Shown: positions 43,576-56,344 of the stretch, one piece after another | Layout of the letters: every line of letters begins with the position of its first letter | Numbering within the stretch: position 1 is the first letter of the stretch | NCBI GenBank assembly: GCA_001692895.1 | Contig: KV748234.1 | Location: 124,001-188,000, forward strand | Source: Cenococcum geophilum 1.58 | Lineage: Eukaryota; Ascomycota; Dothideomycetes; Gloniales; Gloniaceae | Length of the DNA stretch: 64,000 bases | Reading direction: 5' to 3' | The notes under the pieces: model-generated | The model's database searches: none | What the model was told of the DNA's origin: nothing | What the model saw: the letters and a program-made list of their open reading frames with translations, nothing else | Position numbers and translations under genes: made by a program

Positions 43576-46500
43576 CTAGATTTCCAGGGGCACAGGCGGC
43601 ATGTAATCAATCGGAAATGTCATCCAACAATCGAAACACACACCCTCGATGGTATCCTTGTGCTCACATACCTGTTGATCGCCAATGTCTATGGAAACGT
43701 TGTCCACGTCTTGTGAGGACAGCTTTTCTATACTATCATCGGAATATTGAAATGGACTCGACAGATGATTAATGTCATCATAAGTCATCGCGGCAGGGGT
43801 GGATAGTGAATGATGTTTCGTCACATTAAACCTGTCCTCGATGCTGACCAGGTTCAAGGTTAGCAGTCGAATAATATCTTCTTGATCAGTTAATACGCCC
43901 GTGTCAGGATTCTCGTCATAAGAATGTACCCAAAAATCCGTTCCAATGTGTGGATCAGTGGTCAGAGAAAAAACTATCCTCCCAGCGGGGATTTCGCCTT
44001 TTGCTAATAAAATCTTAACCCTGGCCGTACTACCAAGTTTAACGGCTTTGAAAAGCTCTCTGATCGGATCCCAACTGCCGCTTGTTTTCAACGAGTCCAT
44101 TTCTAGAAGGATCTCAAAGACGTTTTCGTGCCTCTCACTTTCCACGGGCTCATCGTTCGAGAAGTCATCGTATTTCCCGCATCTAAGAAGCATGTTAATA
44201 ATGGATATGACACTGTTCTCTGTAGCCTCATCAAAAGCGTTGTTTTCCGCAGAATTAGAGCGAGAGATGTCTTCTTTAAGATGTCGTATGATGCTTTCGC
44301 GATTATGAGTCACCGCGGTGTCAAGGGGTGTGTTCCCAAGCATGTCTCTGGTATCAACATTGCATTTCTCTGTTCCAAGAAGCATCTTAGCCACGGCAAG
44401 ATGACCGCCGTTTATGGCTTCGTGGAGGGGCGTGTTCCCTTTATAGTTTCCAATATTTACGTTGCATTTTCCTGTTTCGAGAAGTATTCTGCAAATTTGT
44501 GTAGAACCGCGTCGTATAGCTGTATAAAGAGCAGTCTCTCCGAAATCACTCTTTGCATCTGCATCGCAGTTTGGGTCTTCAAGAAGTTGAAGGATAATAT
44601 CCTCTTGGCAGCTCTGTACGGCCTGGTGGAGGGGCGTGCGTCCAGTAATATCTTTGAAATTGACATTGCATTTTCCGGTTCCGAGCAATATCTTAACTAT
44701 TCGTGCAGACCGACACTGTACAGCTAGATGAAGAAGATGGCCCTTTTCGGTTTGAATATCCAAATTGCAGCCTCGGAGTCCAACCAATTCTCGAGCTATG
44801 TCCTCATCACCTTTTTCAATCGCTATGCAGAGAGCGGCAGCTATACTCTGACCCCTTTCTCGTGGATTTATGTCACAGCCAGCGGTGGCAGCCAAGGTCT
44901 TAACCATCTCTATTTGTCTAAAAGCAAACGCTTCGGAGAGTAACGAGGAATTAAGATGGTCAGAAATTGTTTTCTTGTTCAGATTAACCCCACAATCCTG
45001 AATCATATATCTAAAGGCTTTGTTTCTGCCGTAATGGATTGCGACGAAAATAGGTTGCGAGCAAAGATTCCCTGGCCGTGGATCTCGAAAAGCTGGTTGA
45101 AGGGGACTGCCTAGTTTGTGACTTAGAAAGTGAATGGCAACGTCATCCTGTTGAGCTTTCAATGCGAGATTACATAGCTCCGAGAGGTCTAATGCCGTGA
45201 TACCTCCTGCATGCTTCAAAAAAGTTTCAACAATGGCCACGTCTCCCTTCGCAATTACTGGTGTAAAGACCCGGGCGTTATATGACTTGCCGTCGTATAC
45301 ACCGCCGAACTGATGTAGCCACCTCTCGATTTCTTCCTCGAGGCTATAGCGGATCGCTTGCTTGATATCAATAGATTTCGGATCTCTGGTGACCGGGAAA
45401 CTTTCGAACTCAGCCTTAGTCCCACTATAGTGACTAGCAGTGTGCTTGTCCAGCTCGCTCTTTGTTTTGACCCCTAGAATTCCATAAGGGCAGCTAGGAT
45501 AGGTGCAAGTAAATCTGCGGTCATGTTTTTTGATGTGAAGGTCACGTAGCGATCGTTTTTCGAAACCCTCGGTAAAAAAGTTACAGCTCAATCTAGGACA
45601 TTTGTAAGGCTTAGGTCCGTAATAGGTTGAAAGCTTAAGCTGGAGTCCTGCATTCCCAGCTGCAGAGTCAACTACCTGTTCCAGAATACGCCTTGGTCGC
45701 ATGATATGCTCCAGCAGTTCCAATTGTTCTGGTACAGCAGAAGGAGGACCGAAGGATGTGCACTGCTTTTTCCAAACCCAGATCGCTGTCAGCAGGCCGT
45801 CGAAAATGTCGGATTCCTCAAGCAACTTGAACTTTTGACGTATGTTTTTTGATGTTACTATTTGCGGGTTTACCTTTGACCAGTACTTTTGGAGGAAACC
45901 CTGAATTTGTTGCTCAACTTTCTTCACTGCCTGAGCGTCTCCACAATTCTCAATCCAGTGCTCAAGATGGTCGGCCCAGTGCAGTGCAGCGTAAGTGAGG
46001 AAGGAGTACCAACCGCTCAATACAAAATCTTTCATTTCTTCGTCAGTTAAACAGTCGTTGAAACATCGCAGGCTAAGATATCCAAGGCAGAGCCGCGTGA
46101 GATCAAGTTCGAGGGAAGCTAGCTGCAGGTCAGTTTGGTGATGCAAGAGAAACCTATATATACTTATCAGCACATCTTTGAGAATATGTAGAAGGTCTGG
46201 TTATAATTTTCAAGTACTTACGTTCTTGCAGTAAGATGCACAAGCTGAACCGTGTCGTCCGAGTGGCGATATTCAACCAGAGAACCGCAGAGGCCTTTAG
46301 CATCTACTTTTAATTTTCTCGACTCAAATTGGACATCCTGGATATCAAGGTTAATGGAGGTAGCTCCTTGAATTTCGTGCCACTTCAAGGGACGTTTGGC
46401 GTGGACAATCCAGCCTAGAAGCCTTTCGGCTATCTCTCGCATCAAAACATTGTTGCCTTTAAGAACGCGGTCTACAAGTCTGTCATACCTGCATTCGGAA

Positions 46501-48509
46501 TACAGTAAGCATCTATCAAAATTTGTCAAAAAGGAGTCGTTAAGATTACATACATTTGCTCTAAGTTCCGGGGGAAGATGTCAGGGGTGAGAGCTTCGCT
46601 GAGAGCTTCTCGTGAAGGTTGGCCTTTAAGATGTTTCATGGCCAGTTTAGCGAACAAGAACATGCCTATCTAGTAAGTTAGCAAGGCAAAAGCAACTCTA
46701 TCTACTGAAAGTGTATGCGTGCCATTCGTTCTTTCTGATACAATCGAGAATATCTGCTCTTGGAGGGTGTCATTCCCTTCAAGCGATTGAAATATGACTT
46801 GTATTTTTTTACTCCGAATAAGGATGTATTTTTCGATGTCTGCCCTGGTATCCTGGGCAGTGATTTTTATTACTAAGGCTGTTGCGGCAAGGAGTTTTCC
46901 AATTTCTCCATCATCTTGGCTAAAGAATAAGCATCTAAGATTGTCAGGATCTGTTCCCGCAAGGTTGTCCATCATTGTACGAAACCACAAGATTGTCTTC
47001 TTTTTCTCTTTTCGTCCACATTCATCTAAACCATCGATAACAACGTATACTTTTTCCAAACTTTTTAAGGCAGTTTCTAGTAGTTGTTCTATCAGATCAA
47101 GTGACTCGAGTACCGTATGGCCACTTGAAGAGGCTCTTTCAAACATATATGGGAGTAGGGCATGGTTGATATTGAGCAACTGCGCAAGGATTCCTTTTGC
47201 AATTGCGGAAAATGTATTTCTTTCAGGGTCATTGTGTCTGCAATAGAAGAATACGACAGAAACCGAGTTTGATTTTCCGAGACTCTGAACGGTTTGGATG
47301 ATACGAGAAGCAAGTATAGTTTTACCTGGACTCAGAATGCACTAGTCAATTATGGGGTACGAGATCGTAATAATCATCTTGGTGGAAGGGGAGACGCACC
47401 GGCTCCTGGAATGCCATTCACCCACAGCAATGGGGAACCGCATGTATCAGGATTCAACCAGCTTTGTATGCGGTCATCATTAGCCAGCCAAAGTCCACTT
47501 TCCGGATAGTCCTTAAGCTTGCGTATGAAATTTTCGTAATCTGAGCTTGCAGGAGCGGCAGATAGCCACGCTCTAAGAGTGCCCAGTCGTCGAGACTTCT
47601 CCATATCTTCAATGCTTCGACTCTCGGCTTCCGCCTTCAGTCTCGCCGCATGCAACTCTTGAAACAATTGCTCGAAGTGCGCCAGGTTCGCTTCCTTCAA
47701 CTGTTTGAATTGGATCAAATTCGCTTGGCTTTCTACAAGGTGCTGATTGCGACGAATGTTTTCCAACAACCCTGAAAATTTGGTTCTGAATGTCTTCCAC
47801 GTAGCCTGAAATAGTTGTTTCCACACTAAGGTCTATCTTAGCAGATGTGAGGGTTAACATAACTCGTTTCAGAACCTACTTCTTTGTTGAAAATATTTGA
47901 GTGCCTTTTTGTGAAACTCGAGAATATCGATGTATATCAATGTCAAAGCTCTTTGAAAATGCGGGTTGTGTGAGACTCGCACGTGCTCCAAAAGATCCTG
48001 ATATTGAGAGAGTAGAGGAAGATTATTTCCTATCTCTTCGTATGCATCTAGTAGCGCGTCGAATGCTTCAGAATATGCACTAGCCACCTGGTTGATAGTG
48101 AGCTAATTGATACTTGGACCTAGGCTTGAGCGGATACGTCACCTGCAAGAGGAATTTGGCTGGACCCTGAACATATTAGTGGCCAATAGATGGTCGAATA
48201 AATAGGGGTTGGACTTACCCATATAAAGGCGACGAAGATCGATGAATTTGCAAATACTTCAATCACTTTTCCATACTGTTCGATCGCTTCAAGGAAAGCT
48301 CTCATTCGGGTAAAATTCCTCATATTACGTTCCGAGCCTTGCTTACTCTGAATCGTACTGATCGTAGCTCGAAGGTCGTCTAAAGTCGAGAATTTGAAGT
48401 CATCTCGTTGCTCATCGGTGAGGTTCTTCTCAAAGTCTCTCAATGTGCGTGTGAATTCGCTTTCCTGGCTGGAGGCTATTGCAGCCATTGGGAATGCTAT
48501 CACAGCCAA
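43576..48509 (-). CDS. NACHT-ankyrin NLR (STAND) protein with C2H2 fingers
   Basis: Eight exons on the minus strand: 48509-48219, 48166-48143, 48087-47880, 47825-47400, 47325-46723, 46665-46554, 46488-46222 and 46153-43576. All phases agree, giving 1502 residues. The N-terminal helical region resembles the DUF7708-type domain of fungal NLRs (SIFVAFIW-GPAKFLLQ-VASAYSEAFDALL). The NACHT domain has Walker A GIPGAGKT (about 311-318) and Walker B VYVVIDGLDEC (about 408-418). A winged-helix-like region follows, with LVHLTART. Residues about 828-884 carry two C2H2-like fingers (CPRLSC...HIKKH and CTYPSC...HTASH). Ankyrin repeats span about 936-1280 (for example GRTPLHQAV, GNTPLHEAI). The C-terminus has a short CEHK...CFDC cluster. 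Such proteins oligomerise on ligand sensing; several control heterokaryon incompatibility or cell death. Oddities are a 24-nt exon 2 and a GC-AG intron 5. It is divergent from a SNF2 helicase. Confidence 0.9.
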
Positions 48510-48829
48510 GGAAGACCGAAAGACTCTGTCTCAATTGCCGTGTGGTTGGCGGAGGAAAGTCTTCGTGCATGGGCGTAATAGAAAATTGAAGGTTGTCTGG
48601 CTGTGCGGTAATGGAATATGCCTTGCCAGAAGGTCCATTAACATTTAATATTTGGGGGGCTGTGAGATTGGCGGCTTCTGCTCGGCCTTCCTTGCAACAT
48701 CACAGGCATAGGCCGTAGCGAAAGACGTGGAGCTTCCTTCTGATCAATTTCAGTCCGTGTTCCGCTATTGTATCTTGGGTGATATAAAATCTCTGGTGTA
48801 TTCTTAGACATGCAACTCGAATTGGCATC
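48510..48829. promoter_or_regulatory. Shared upstream region of the NLR and SNF2 genes
   Basis: 320 bp between divergent start codons. Short minus-strand frames at 48638-48916 overlap the first SNF2 exon and have no domain features, so I read the interval as a bidirectional promoter. Confidence 0.5.
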
Positions 48830-51800
48830 ATGACAGTACAAAAGCGGCCTCGGCTTTGGAGCGCGAGCTCGGACGACCTTCGCCAGAACTGCAAGCGGCA
48901 CTTTAACTCTATCCATCCTTCTTCAAACTCATCGTCTCCCCAGTATGTCGAACCTCCAAACTCCGAATCTTGGCTTATTAGAAGATTATCATCAGAATGA
49001 AATTATTAAAGCTAACGAAGCACGGTAATGAAGGAACCCACAACACCGTCAGGATGATTGCGACAATCTTCACACCGCGCACTCCCACTCAACGCATGGG
49101 CCTGACAGTAATAATACTAAAGATGGCGATGGAGATGTATACATGTCTGAATCTGCCTGCGGCGTTCTAAAAGATGGATCTGCGTTAAGAATGATCCAGT
49201 CCACCTCAAATAGGACAGGATCAATCGAAGGTCACACAATCCGTCGTACCCCGGAAATATGTTTTGGTGCGGTATGTTTAGAGCTCTTGCCCCAGGCTGG
49301 ATATGAACCAGACGGCTTTTCGTGCCTCTTTTGAAGAGTCGAGAAAGTTTCAACCCGATACGACTAGATATGCTAAGATCTTCGAAGATATGTGACGTAA
49401 AGGCTAAACTATTCGATACCCCAGAAATTTTCGAAGCCTGCACCCTCTCACTTGCGAAGGAAACGGACCATCAATATTATGAAGTGGTCATTGTCCGCCG
49501 CGAGAGTTTTTATATATTACAGTCTGCTAATGGTACAGACATCGCTGTACTCAATAAACATACTACTCGGTGTCTTCAAGATGTACAGGACCAGACATCT
49601 GTACGATACGAGTCATTTATCGAGGCCAATGAATGGACGGAAAGAATCAAAGTTTGGAATCAGACTGGAAAGCCGTGTATGCTGGCTCTAAATGTTGTTG
49701 TTTACGGTTCGCACCCTGAGCTTCCCACAATCGGCACAATTTTCTCTAAAGCTAGGCTGTACTTTCAACATCCTATCCGTTGCCCTCCTGGAATTGAGTA
49801 TAATAATCCGCATTACCTGAGCTTCTCAGAAATCACGGGTTCAAGCGTCGATACACTTGCTGCATCTTCTTCGACACAAGTAGTTTCGATGCAGCCTCAG
49901 TACAGTGTTTTGTCTTGTTTAGAGGATCTTCATCAACCCGGAAGCCTGCGGAGCATACAGGTGAATTCTAGCATTCAGACTAAGCTTCTCGTGTAAGTCT
50001 TCTCGATCGAGCCTACCTATAACATCTTCAATCTTTGGTTTTTGTTCTAATCCGCCTTCAGCCATCAAAGGAAGGGAGTTGATTACATTGAGAAGAGGGA
50101 AGCTGGCACCGTATTCCCTAAAACTTCCTTGTGGAAGCTCGTTCAAAATGGTGCATGCGGCTCTTTGTAAGTTATCTCAGTATCGTCATTCTTGTTCTTG
50201 TCTCTCCAATCCATATATCATTTCTCACACTATTTTGCAGCTACGAGCACGTGATCACTGGCACACGACGACCAAAACTACCCGAGTCCCCACTAGGCGG
50301 AATTCTTGCGGATGAAATGGGTCTAGGAAAGTCACTGACAATTCTATCGGCTATAGTGGGCTCCCTTTCGAAAGCAGAGGAATTTTCGCATTCTAGGAGT
50401 CAAGGCCAAAAGCGCACCGCAAAGGCTACGCTTATAATTGCCCCATCTGTTTGTTAGTCCTTCCCTGAACTGGATCACGTGGATGAAGTGGGATCATAAG
50501 ACTTACAATGCGTTACAGTACTCATGGATGGTTGGGTCCAAGAAGTACAGAAGTAAGCGCGGACTGACTTTCTCTGGCTGCGGCAACTAACTATACAATA
50601 AGACATATCCTTCCCAACATCTTAACTGTTCACAAATATCATGGCCCCAAAAGAGAGACAGATCTAACCGAATTACGGAATTTCGACATTGTTTTCACAA
50701 CTTACGCCACCATTGCAGCGGAATTTTGTAAAGGAGTCAGTTTGATTCACCAACTAGAATATTACAGGCTGGTTCTCGACGAAGGTAAGGACATGGTTCG
50801 AGTTGGTGCACAGAGATTCAGAGAGGTGGCATTGCATACGACGACCATTGTCCCAATGTACTCCTTATCATAATTCTTCTCTGGACTTCGCCATCATCAA
50901 ATACTAGATAAGCTAATTATGACATTCTGCAGCCCATTCTATTCGTCATCAAGAAACGAAGCAATTTCGGGCAGTCTCGACAATTTCTGCAAAGTTCCGC
51001 TGGTGTTTAACGGGAACACCAATACAGAACTCTCTGTGTGACCTAGGCGCCTTAATCAAGTTTCTTCGGGTACCTCAATTAGAGACTACTGGAGCATTCC
51101 GTTATTACATTATCAATCCCATCGAATCTAATGATCGAACCGGGTTCGAGAATCTCCGTCATTTGTTGGAATTCATTTGCTTGCGGCGCACAAGTGATAT
51201 TCTTGGCCTTCCCAAGCCAACTACGAATACTTATTTTTTGGAACTTTCCGCCATAGAAAGTGAAGAATATTCGAGTGTTGGGGAAACTTGTCGTCAGGAA
51301 ATCGACAAAGCCGTCAGCGGGCGTCATCACTCAAAAGCCTATTCTGGTATTCTACAAGCTATTCTGGCTCTTCGTTTACTATGTAATCATGGTACGCATG
51401 GCGATTTTTTCCAGAGCCTGGATGGATCACTGCCTTCGGATCCAGATGAAGCTATATCTTTGCTACAGCAGAGCGATAATGCTGTCTGTACTTACTGCTC
51501 ATGCGACGTAGCTTCAGTCGGGGAACCCAACGATCTATCATCCGGCGTTCTCACAGTCTGCTCACACATTTTTTGCGCAGATTGTCTGCCACAGTACAAG
51601 TCTGATTTAGATAAAGTCAGGGAAGGCGCTAAAGCTCAATGCCCTGTGTGCAATCGTATGATTGGGAGAAGTTTCCTCGTAGCAAAAGCTGTAAGGAATG
51701 TACAACTCAAGCCCGAATCTTCATCGTCAAGATTACCCGCGCCACTTATTAGGTACGATATTAGCAGCGGTATATCTACAAAGATATCTAGCCTTATCCA

Positions 51801-52680
51801 AGACATTGAATGCCATCTACATACAGACAAAAGGTGAGTTTTGGAATTCGTAAAGGCCCTTCCGGCGTGGTTCTGAAATTAGTCTTGGCATAATTGCTCT
51901 CAAGAGACTATTTAGGATTGTTGGGTACTGTATTTCAGGCTTTGGTGTACTTTTAGTTTCGTACTTTTCTATAAACAGAGCCTGTTGAAGTTACGAGCAT
52001 GCTAACATATTTTGGCATTTTCAGCATCGTATTCTCGACTTGGAAAAAATCCCTGGAATTGGTGGCTCGCTTGCTAGCTGTGAAAGACATACCATTTGTT
52101 AGTGTGGATGGTTCGATATCACTCAAGCACAGAAGGAAAGTGCTCTTAGACTTCCAGGAGAACTCTGCAACCACCATACTTTTGATGACTCTTGGAACTG
52201 GCGCTATGGGGTAAGCAAATTTCAGCCATATTCCATTCTGTCCTGTGCGCTAACATATATCCGCTTAGACTTAATTTAACTGCCGCCTCGAGAATCCATA
52301 TTCTAGAACCGCAGTGGAACCCCTCAGTGGAGACTCAAGCCGTTGGCCGTGCTGTCCGCCTCGGCCAGGAAAAACAGGTCACCATTATCCGGTACATCAT
52401 CAAGAATACCGTAGAGGAGGTGAGCGCCAAGTGACCGATAGCCTCTCTAATGGGCTGATTTAGCATTGTTATCTAGTACATCCAGTCGCACCAGTCGAGG
52501 AAATTGCAGCTGGCCTCCGTGGGCTGGGAGAAGGAGAGTGAAGACAAAGAAGACCAGAAGTTGAAGAAAATAATAGTTAATGCTTCCCCTCACAGATTCA
52601 GAATATTTTATACATCATATTCGAGTCTACGAACACCTATCGTTAACTTCTACGCAGGAACTACGATCGGTCGTACTTAG
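48830..52680 (+). CDS. RAD5/HLTF-like SNF2 helicase with internal RING finger
   Basis: Eleven exons: 48830-48942, 49034-49271, 49388-49992, 50062-50166, 50241-50452, 50519-50552, 50603-50784, 50933-51833, 52025-52210, 52269-52419 and 52477-52680; 976 residues with all phases consistent. Exon 1 starts MTVQKRPRLWSASSDD. Helicase landmarks are GGILADEMGLGKS (about 376-388), DEAH (about 496-499, split by an intron), FRWCLTGTPIQNSL, then a RING between the lobes (CTYCSC...CSHIFCADC...CPVC, about 682-736), IVFSTWKKSLELV, LGTGAMGLNLT and QAVGRAVRLGQ. This order defines the RAD5/HLTF class: ATP-driven DNA translocases with ubiquitin-ligase activity used in replication-fork repair. Related fungal paralogues are of unknown role. 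It is probably nuclear. The last exon (YIQSHQSRKLQLASVGW) departs from the family pattern after about 30 residues and runs into RIP-edge DNA, so the true C-terminus is uncertain. Confidence 0.88.
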
Positions 52681-53095
52681 AGACACTTAGGTAGTTTGGC
52701 TACCGTTACGAAGGCCGAAAGATCAATTTATGTTAAACGGGAAACCATGACACTCCAACGATGGTGTACGATTTGCTAAATATTTTTAAATAGATCTTAG
52801 AAGGGTCCTAAATTCCTACATTAACAATATAAAGCTCTCCTTTGTAAACAGGGTTGCAAATCAATTAACTTAACTTAACTAGGGCTTAAAATTAGTTAAA
52901 TTGAGAGCTTTATAAGCAGAGAGCTTAGTTAATTAAATTAATTAAATTAATATTAAAGTCTTAGTAACTAGTTTAACTAAGTCTAACTAATATAGTTAAT
53001 AACTATTATAAGTTCTTAGTATAGAGCTAATATAGGACGACTTATCTAGCGACGCCTAAATTATTTCCTACTATTCTTTCTATTGGCTAACTATT
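52681..53095. repeat. Edge of the right-hand AT-rich block
   Basis: Normal composition fades at about 52790 into TpA-rich sequence. No feature was recognised. Confidence 0.5.
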
Positions 53096-53097
53096 AG

Positions 53098-53325
53098 TAT
53101 ATATTACGGCATTAGTAGAAAATAGCAACTAGTTATAGTTATAGTAGACATTATAGTAGACAAATGTAATAGCTTAAATACTATATTACAAAGATATTAA
53201 GCTAAGGAGAAAAAGAAGAGGTATATATAGAGGAAGAGACGTACTATATATATATTAAGGCGCTAAGCCCCTAGCTAAACCCCTAACTAGGCCCTATATA
53301 GGTAATATATAATAGTGCTATAATA
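53098..53325 (+). repeat. RIP-mutated LTR related to the solo LTR at 1991
   Basis: It shares AAGATATTAAGCTAAGGAG and CCCCTAACTAGG with the solo LTR at 1991-2183, in the same order. It starts near TATTACGGC and ends near GTGCTATAATA, mutated forms of the solo LTR ends. Boundaries are approximate. A retroelement interior follows on the right. Confidence 0.55.
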
Positions 53326-53499
53326 TATAGGGCTTATATAGCTTTTATATAACTAGGGAACTATATAAAAACCCTACTTTAAGCCATATTATTATTATTA
53401 TTCTTTTTTCCCTCTAGCTCTAGGTCTTTATTAATAGATAATTAAATTATACAGGCCTATATATATCCTCTTTACTATATATTACAAACGCTTTAAGTA

Positions 53500-55300
53500 C
53501 AATATTATGACTACTTAGAGAAGAGTTAGAAGAAGCTAGTTGGTTAATATAGGCACGGTCTAGGATGGAACTAGTAGAACTATATAACGAGGAATGGTAA
53601 CTAAGGTCACATAATAAGCTCTATAAGCTCTGCGAGATCTATAAGGAACGTTTTATATACCTTATATATCTTATATATCTTATATATAAGAAGGATTTTA
53701 TAGAAGTATAGTTATATATTTAAGGACCCTTAATCCCTACCTAGATAGTTCCTTCCTTATAGTGATTCTTAGAATATAATTAAAGTTAATCTGTTGGGCA
53801 ACCACTCTACTAGTTATTATTACGTTGTTGACTTTCTATATTACCTATATACCTAGCCCATTAACGAGTTTACCGTAGTTCCTACTATAAGGCTCCGTTA
53901 TATAATTACTACCTAGTTACGGTCTTAGAAGTCAAACAATATACTACTAAAAGCAGCCACTATAATACTATTAACGGCAGCAACTATTTTAAGGATAAGT
54001 GGAGATATAAGTATATAAGATACTAATTTATAACTAGTTACAGTTAAACAGATATAAGAAATAGTTAATTAGTTAAACAAAAACAACTAATTACTTAAAG
54101 AAAGACTTAATGGAATTGGAGTAGTAAAGGTTAAGTTACCTTTAATTAAATAATTCTTAGGAGAGAGATTAAAGCTTAAAGGATTTCTTACGTAAATATA
54201 TTTTAAAGTTATATAAGAAGGGGCTAAGTTAGCCATGTTAATGGATTAAATAGCCTACGTAGGATTATTCTTAATAGGAAGGGCGCTTAAATAGTTTAAA
54301 CCCTACTTAATGGAAATATAGGCTAATAGAATAACTACTATTAATTAAAATATACGATTTATATTTTCTAGCTAGGTAGGATTTGCGGAATAATTAATAT
54401 AGATATTTAAGGACCCGGAAGCAATAGTTATAGTAAAAAAAAAGCTTTAGGACCTAATATAGTAAACCTTAGCAATTAAGTATATAACGTAGTTTTAAAT
54501 ACTTACTATATAGGTTAAATGGAATAATAAGGCGCTTATGGTATAGTATAAATAGGGACTTAAGGCTAAAGTCTAGAATATAATTATCCTAATAAAAGAT
54601 ATAGACACCCTTAGGGAATTAATAGATTAAGTAATTAAGATTAATAATAGGATCTTCTAAAGGGAATAGGCTAAGAGAGGCTAGGATAGAGTTCTATAGT
54701 TATATAAGGCGTAAAGTATATAATAACTAAAGCTAAATTAGAAACTATAGTATAGCGTAGAGCTAATAGACCTAAGTAGTACTAAAGAAACCTATAAGAG
54801 ATAGGGAAAGCAACTATAAAAACCTAGAAGTTAAGGATTAAGTAATTATAGGACTAAGAAGTATAGGCTAAACTAAAGATCTTAATAGGAGAAGATATTT
54901 AAGCGGACTCTATAGTAAAAGTAATAGTTTAAAGATAGAGCTTATATAAATTATAAGAAATAGGGTTATTTTATTAAAGATTATAAAAGTAGTTAAAGTC
55001 ACTATATAGTAAAGGGAACTAGACTAATAGTATATAATATATACGTATAGAAAAATAATAGTGTACTATAAGGAACAAAAGAGTATTTAATTAGGAGTTT
55101 TGCGTTTTGTTATAATAACATATACTAAATTTATAAAGACGATAAGTATAGCGTAAGCTATTAGCTATAGAAGCTAGAGTTAAAAGAACTTAAAGAAATT
55201 AGAGAGTTAGATAAAGAATAAGATTAACTCTATAAGCTAGATTAAGATATTATAATAATATATAGATAAAGATTAGTAATAATAATAATAGAGTTAAAGT
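53500..55300 (+). pseudogene. Retroelement gag remnant with decayed zinc knuckle
   Basis: At 54943-54984 the plus strand has codons TAT-x2-TAT-x4-TAT-x4-TAT with FIKD in the last gap. Reading the TAT codons as former TGT, and CAT for the third, gives a CCHC knuckle of normal spacing. Downstream at 55060-55200 a segment matches the inverted gag-like fragment at 13270-13740. Stops are frequent. With the LTR-like sequence at 53.1 kb this is probably the left part of an LTR retrotransposon whose pol is missing or unrecognisable. Confidence 0.6.
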
Positions 55301-56003
55301 ACTTATTAATTAATAACAATAAGGATAGAAAAGGAACTAACTAGGGGTATCTAAACCTTAATAATGTAATAAAAGTAAAGACTAAAACCGCTATAAAGCA
55401 AGGTTTAGTAACGGGTATTATAATACTATTAGATATAGTATCTATTGCTTTATAAGATAGAAGAAGCAATATTTAAAGACGATTAAGTAAGTAGATAACT
55501 GCTAGTGCTAGTTTACTACTTAATAAAGGTAAAAGGCTAAAGGCTTAAGATTTTTAAGACAAGATAANANANNANTAAGANTCTTAAGATAAGNTAANNT
55601 ANGCTTAAGNACCTATAATAGANAATAANCGATANAGNAGAGTAATAGCTTAGTTTAGTAATATATAAATAAGCTTAGGACGAAGTTTCCTAAAGGTATA
55701 AGATTCTTAAAGTAAGATAAGTAAAATTTAAAACTCTTAAGATAAGATAAGAATACTAGTAAAGCCTAGTTAAACTAAGGCTAAAGCGCAGCTTAAGAAA
55801 GAAGTAAGCTTAGAATTAAAGAATCTAAGGGACTAAGAATTTAGAGTATAAATAAGGACACCTATACATAAAAAGTAAGAAACTTTACTATAGATTAAAG
55901 AATCTGCGATATAAATAGTAGTTAAACTAGAAGATAGATATATAAACCTAGAGAACTTATTAGGGGAATATAGTGTTCAGCCTAAAGATTAAAAAGTTAA
56001 TAT
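55301..56003. repeat. AT-rich repeat sequence with ambiguous bases
   Basis: RIP-like sequence. Several N bases lie at about 55567-55637 within an (A)AGATAAG-rich stretch. No domain was recognised. Confidence 0.4.
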
Positions 56004-56340
56004 TAATAATAATAATAATAATTCATTGCTTAACGTCCGATTTAGATCCCTATTAGGCCTACGCGGACTACTCCTTATTTACATATAGAGAGAAAACTCT
56101 ATTTAAGAAAAATAAGAAAACCCTGTAATCTATCTCCCCGCCTTTTAGGACTCGCCTACTTAACGCCTATAAGTTGCCTATAGTGCTCTACTACCTTACT
56201 ATTTAACCTCTTTAGGAACTACTACTGCCGTAACAAGCCTATGGACGCGCTAGTATTATAAACTTTTACTCTACTACTATAGAGTTACTAGGGGGCACCT
56301 ACTACTCGCCCCCTTGCCTTTTATTACTATTTCCCTTACA
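56004..56340 (-). mobile_element. Second copy of the 326-bp retroposon, moderately RIP-mutated
   Basis: It matches 1181-1506 over its whole length with mostly C-to-T and G-to-A differences. On the left it has an (AAT)n run of about six units, the 3' tail on the minus strand. The right end (TTTCCCTTACA) abuts the target duplication AACCC of chromovirus copy B. I could not find its own target duplication, perhaps because of RIP and the adjoining insertion. Confidence 0.75.
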
Positions 56341-56344
56341 ACCC

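Noticed and set aside
48638..48916. Minus-strand frames upstream of the NLR, considered as extra N-terminal exons
   Set aside because: They overlap the coding first exon of the SNF2 gene on the other strand and have no splice path into the NLR.
48943..49025. ATG at 48945 with a short frame (MSNLQTPNLG...) as the SNF2 start
   Set aside because: The ATG is part of a GTATGT splice donor; the intron 48943-49033 joins an upstream exon in phase to the rest of the protein.
56020..56344. The 320-bp repeat as an LTR (it reads TG...CA)
   Set aside because: No 5-bp duplication fits, while the copy at 1181 has a 14-bp duplication and a simple-repeat tail, which indicates a retroposon.
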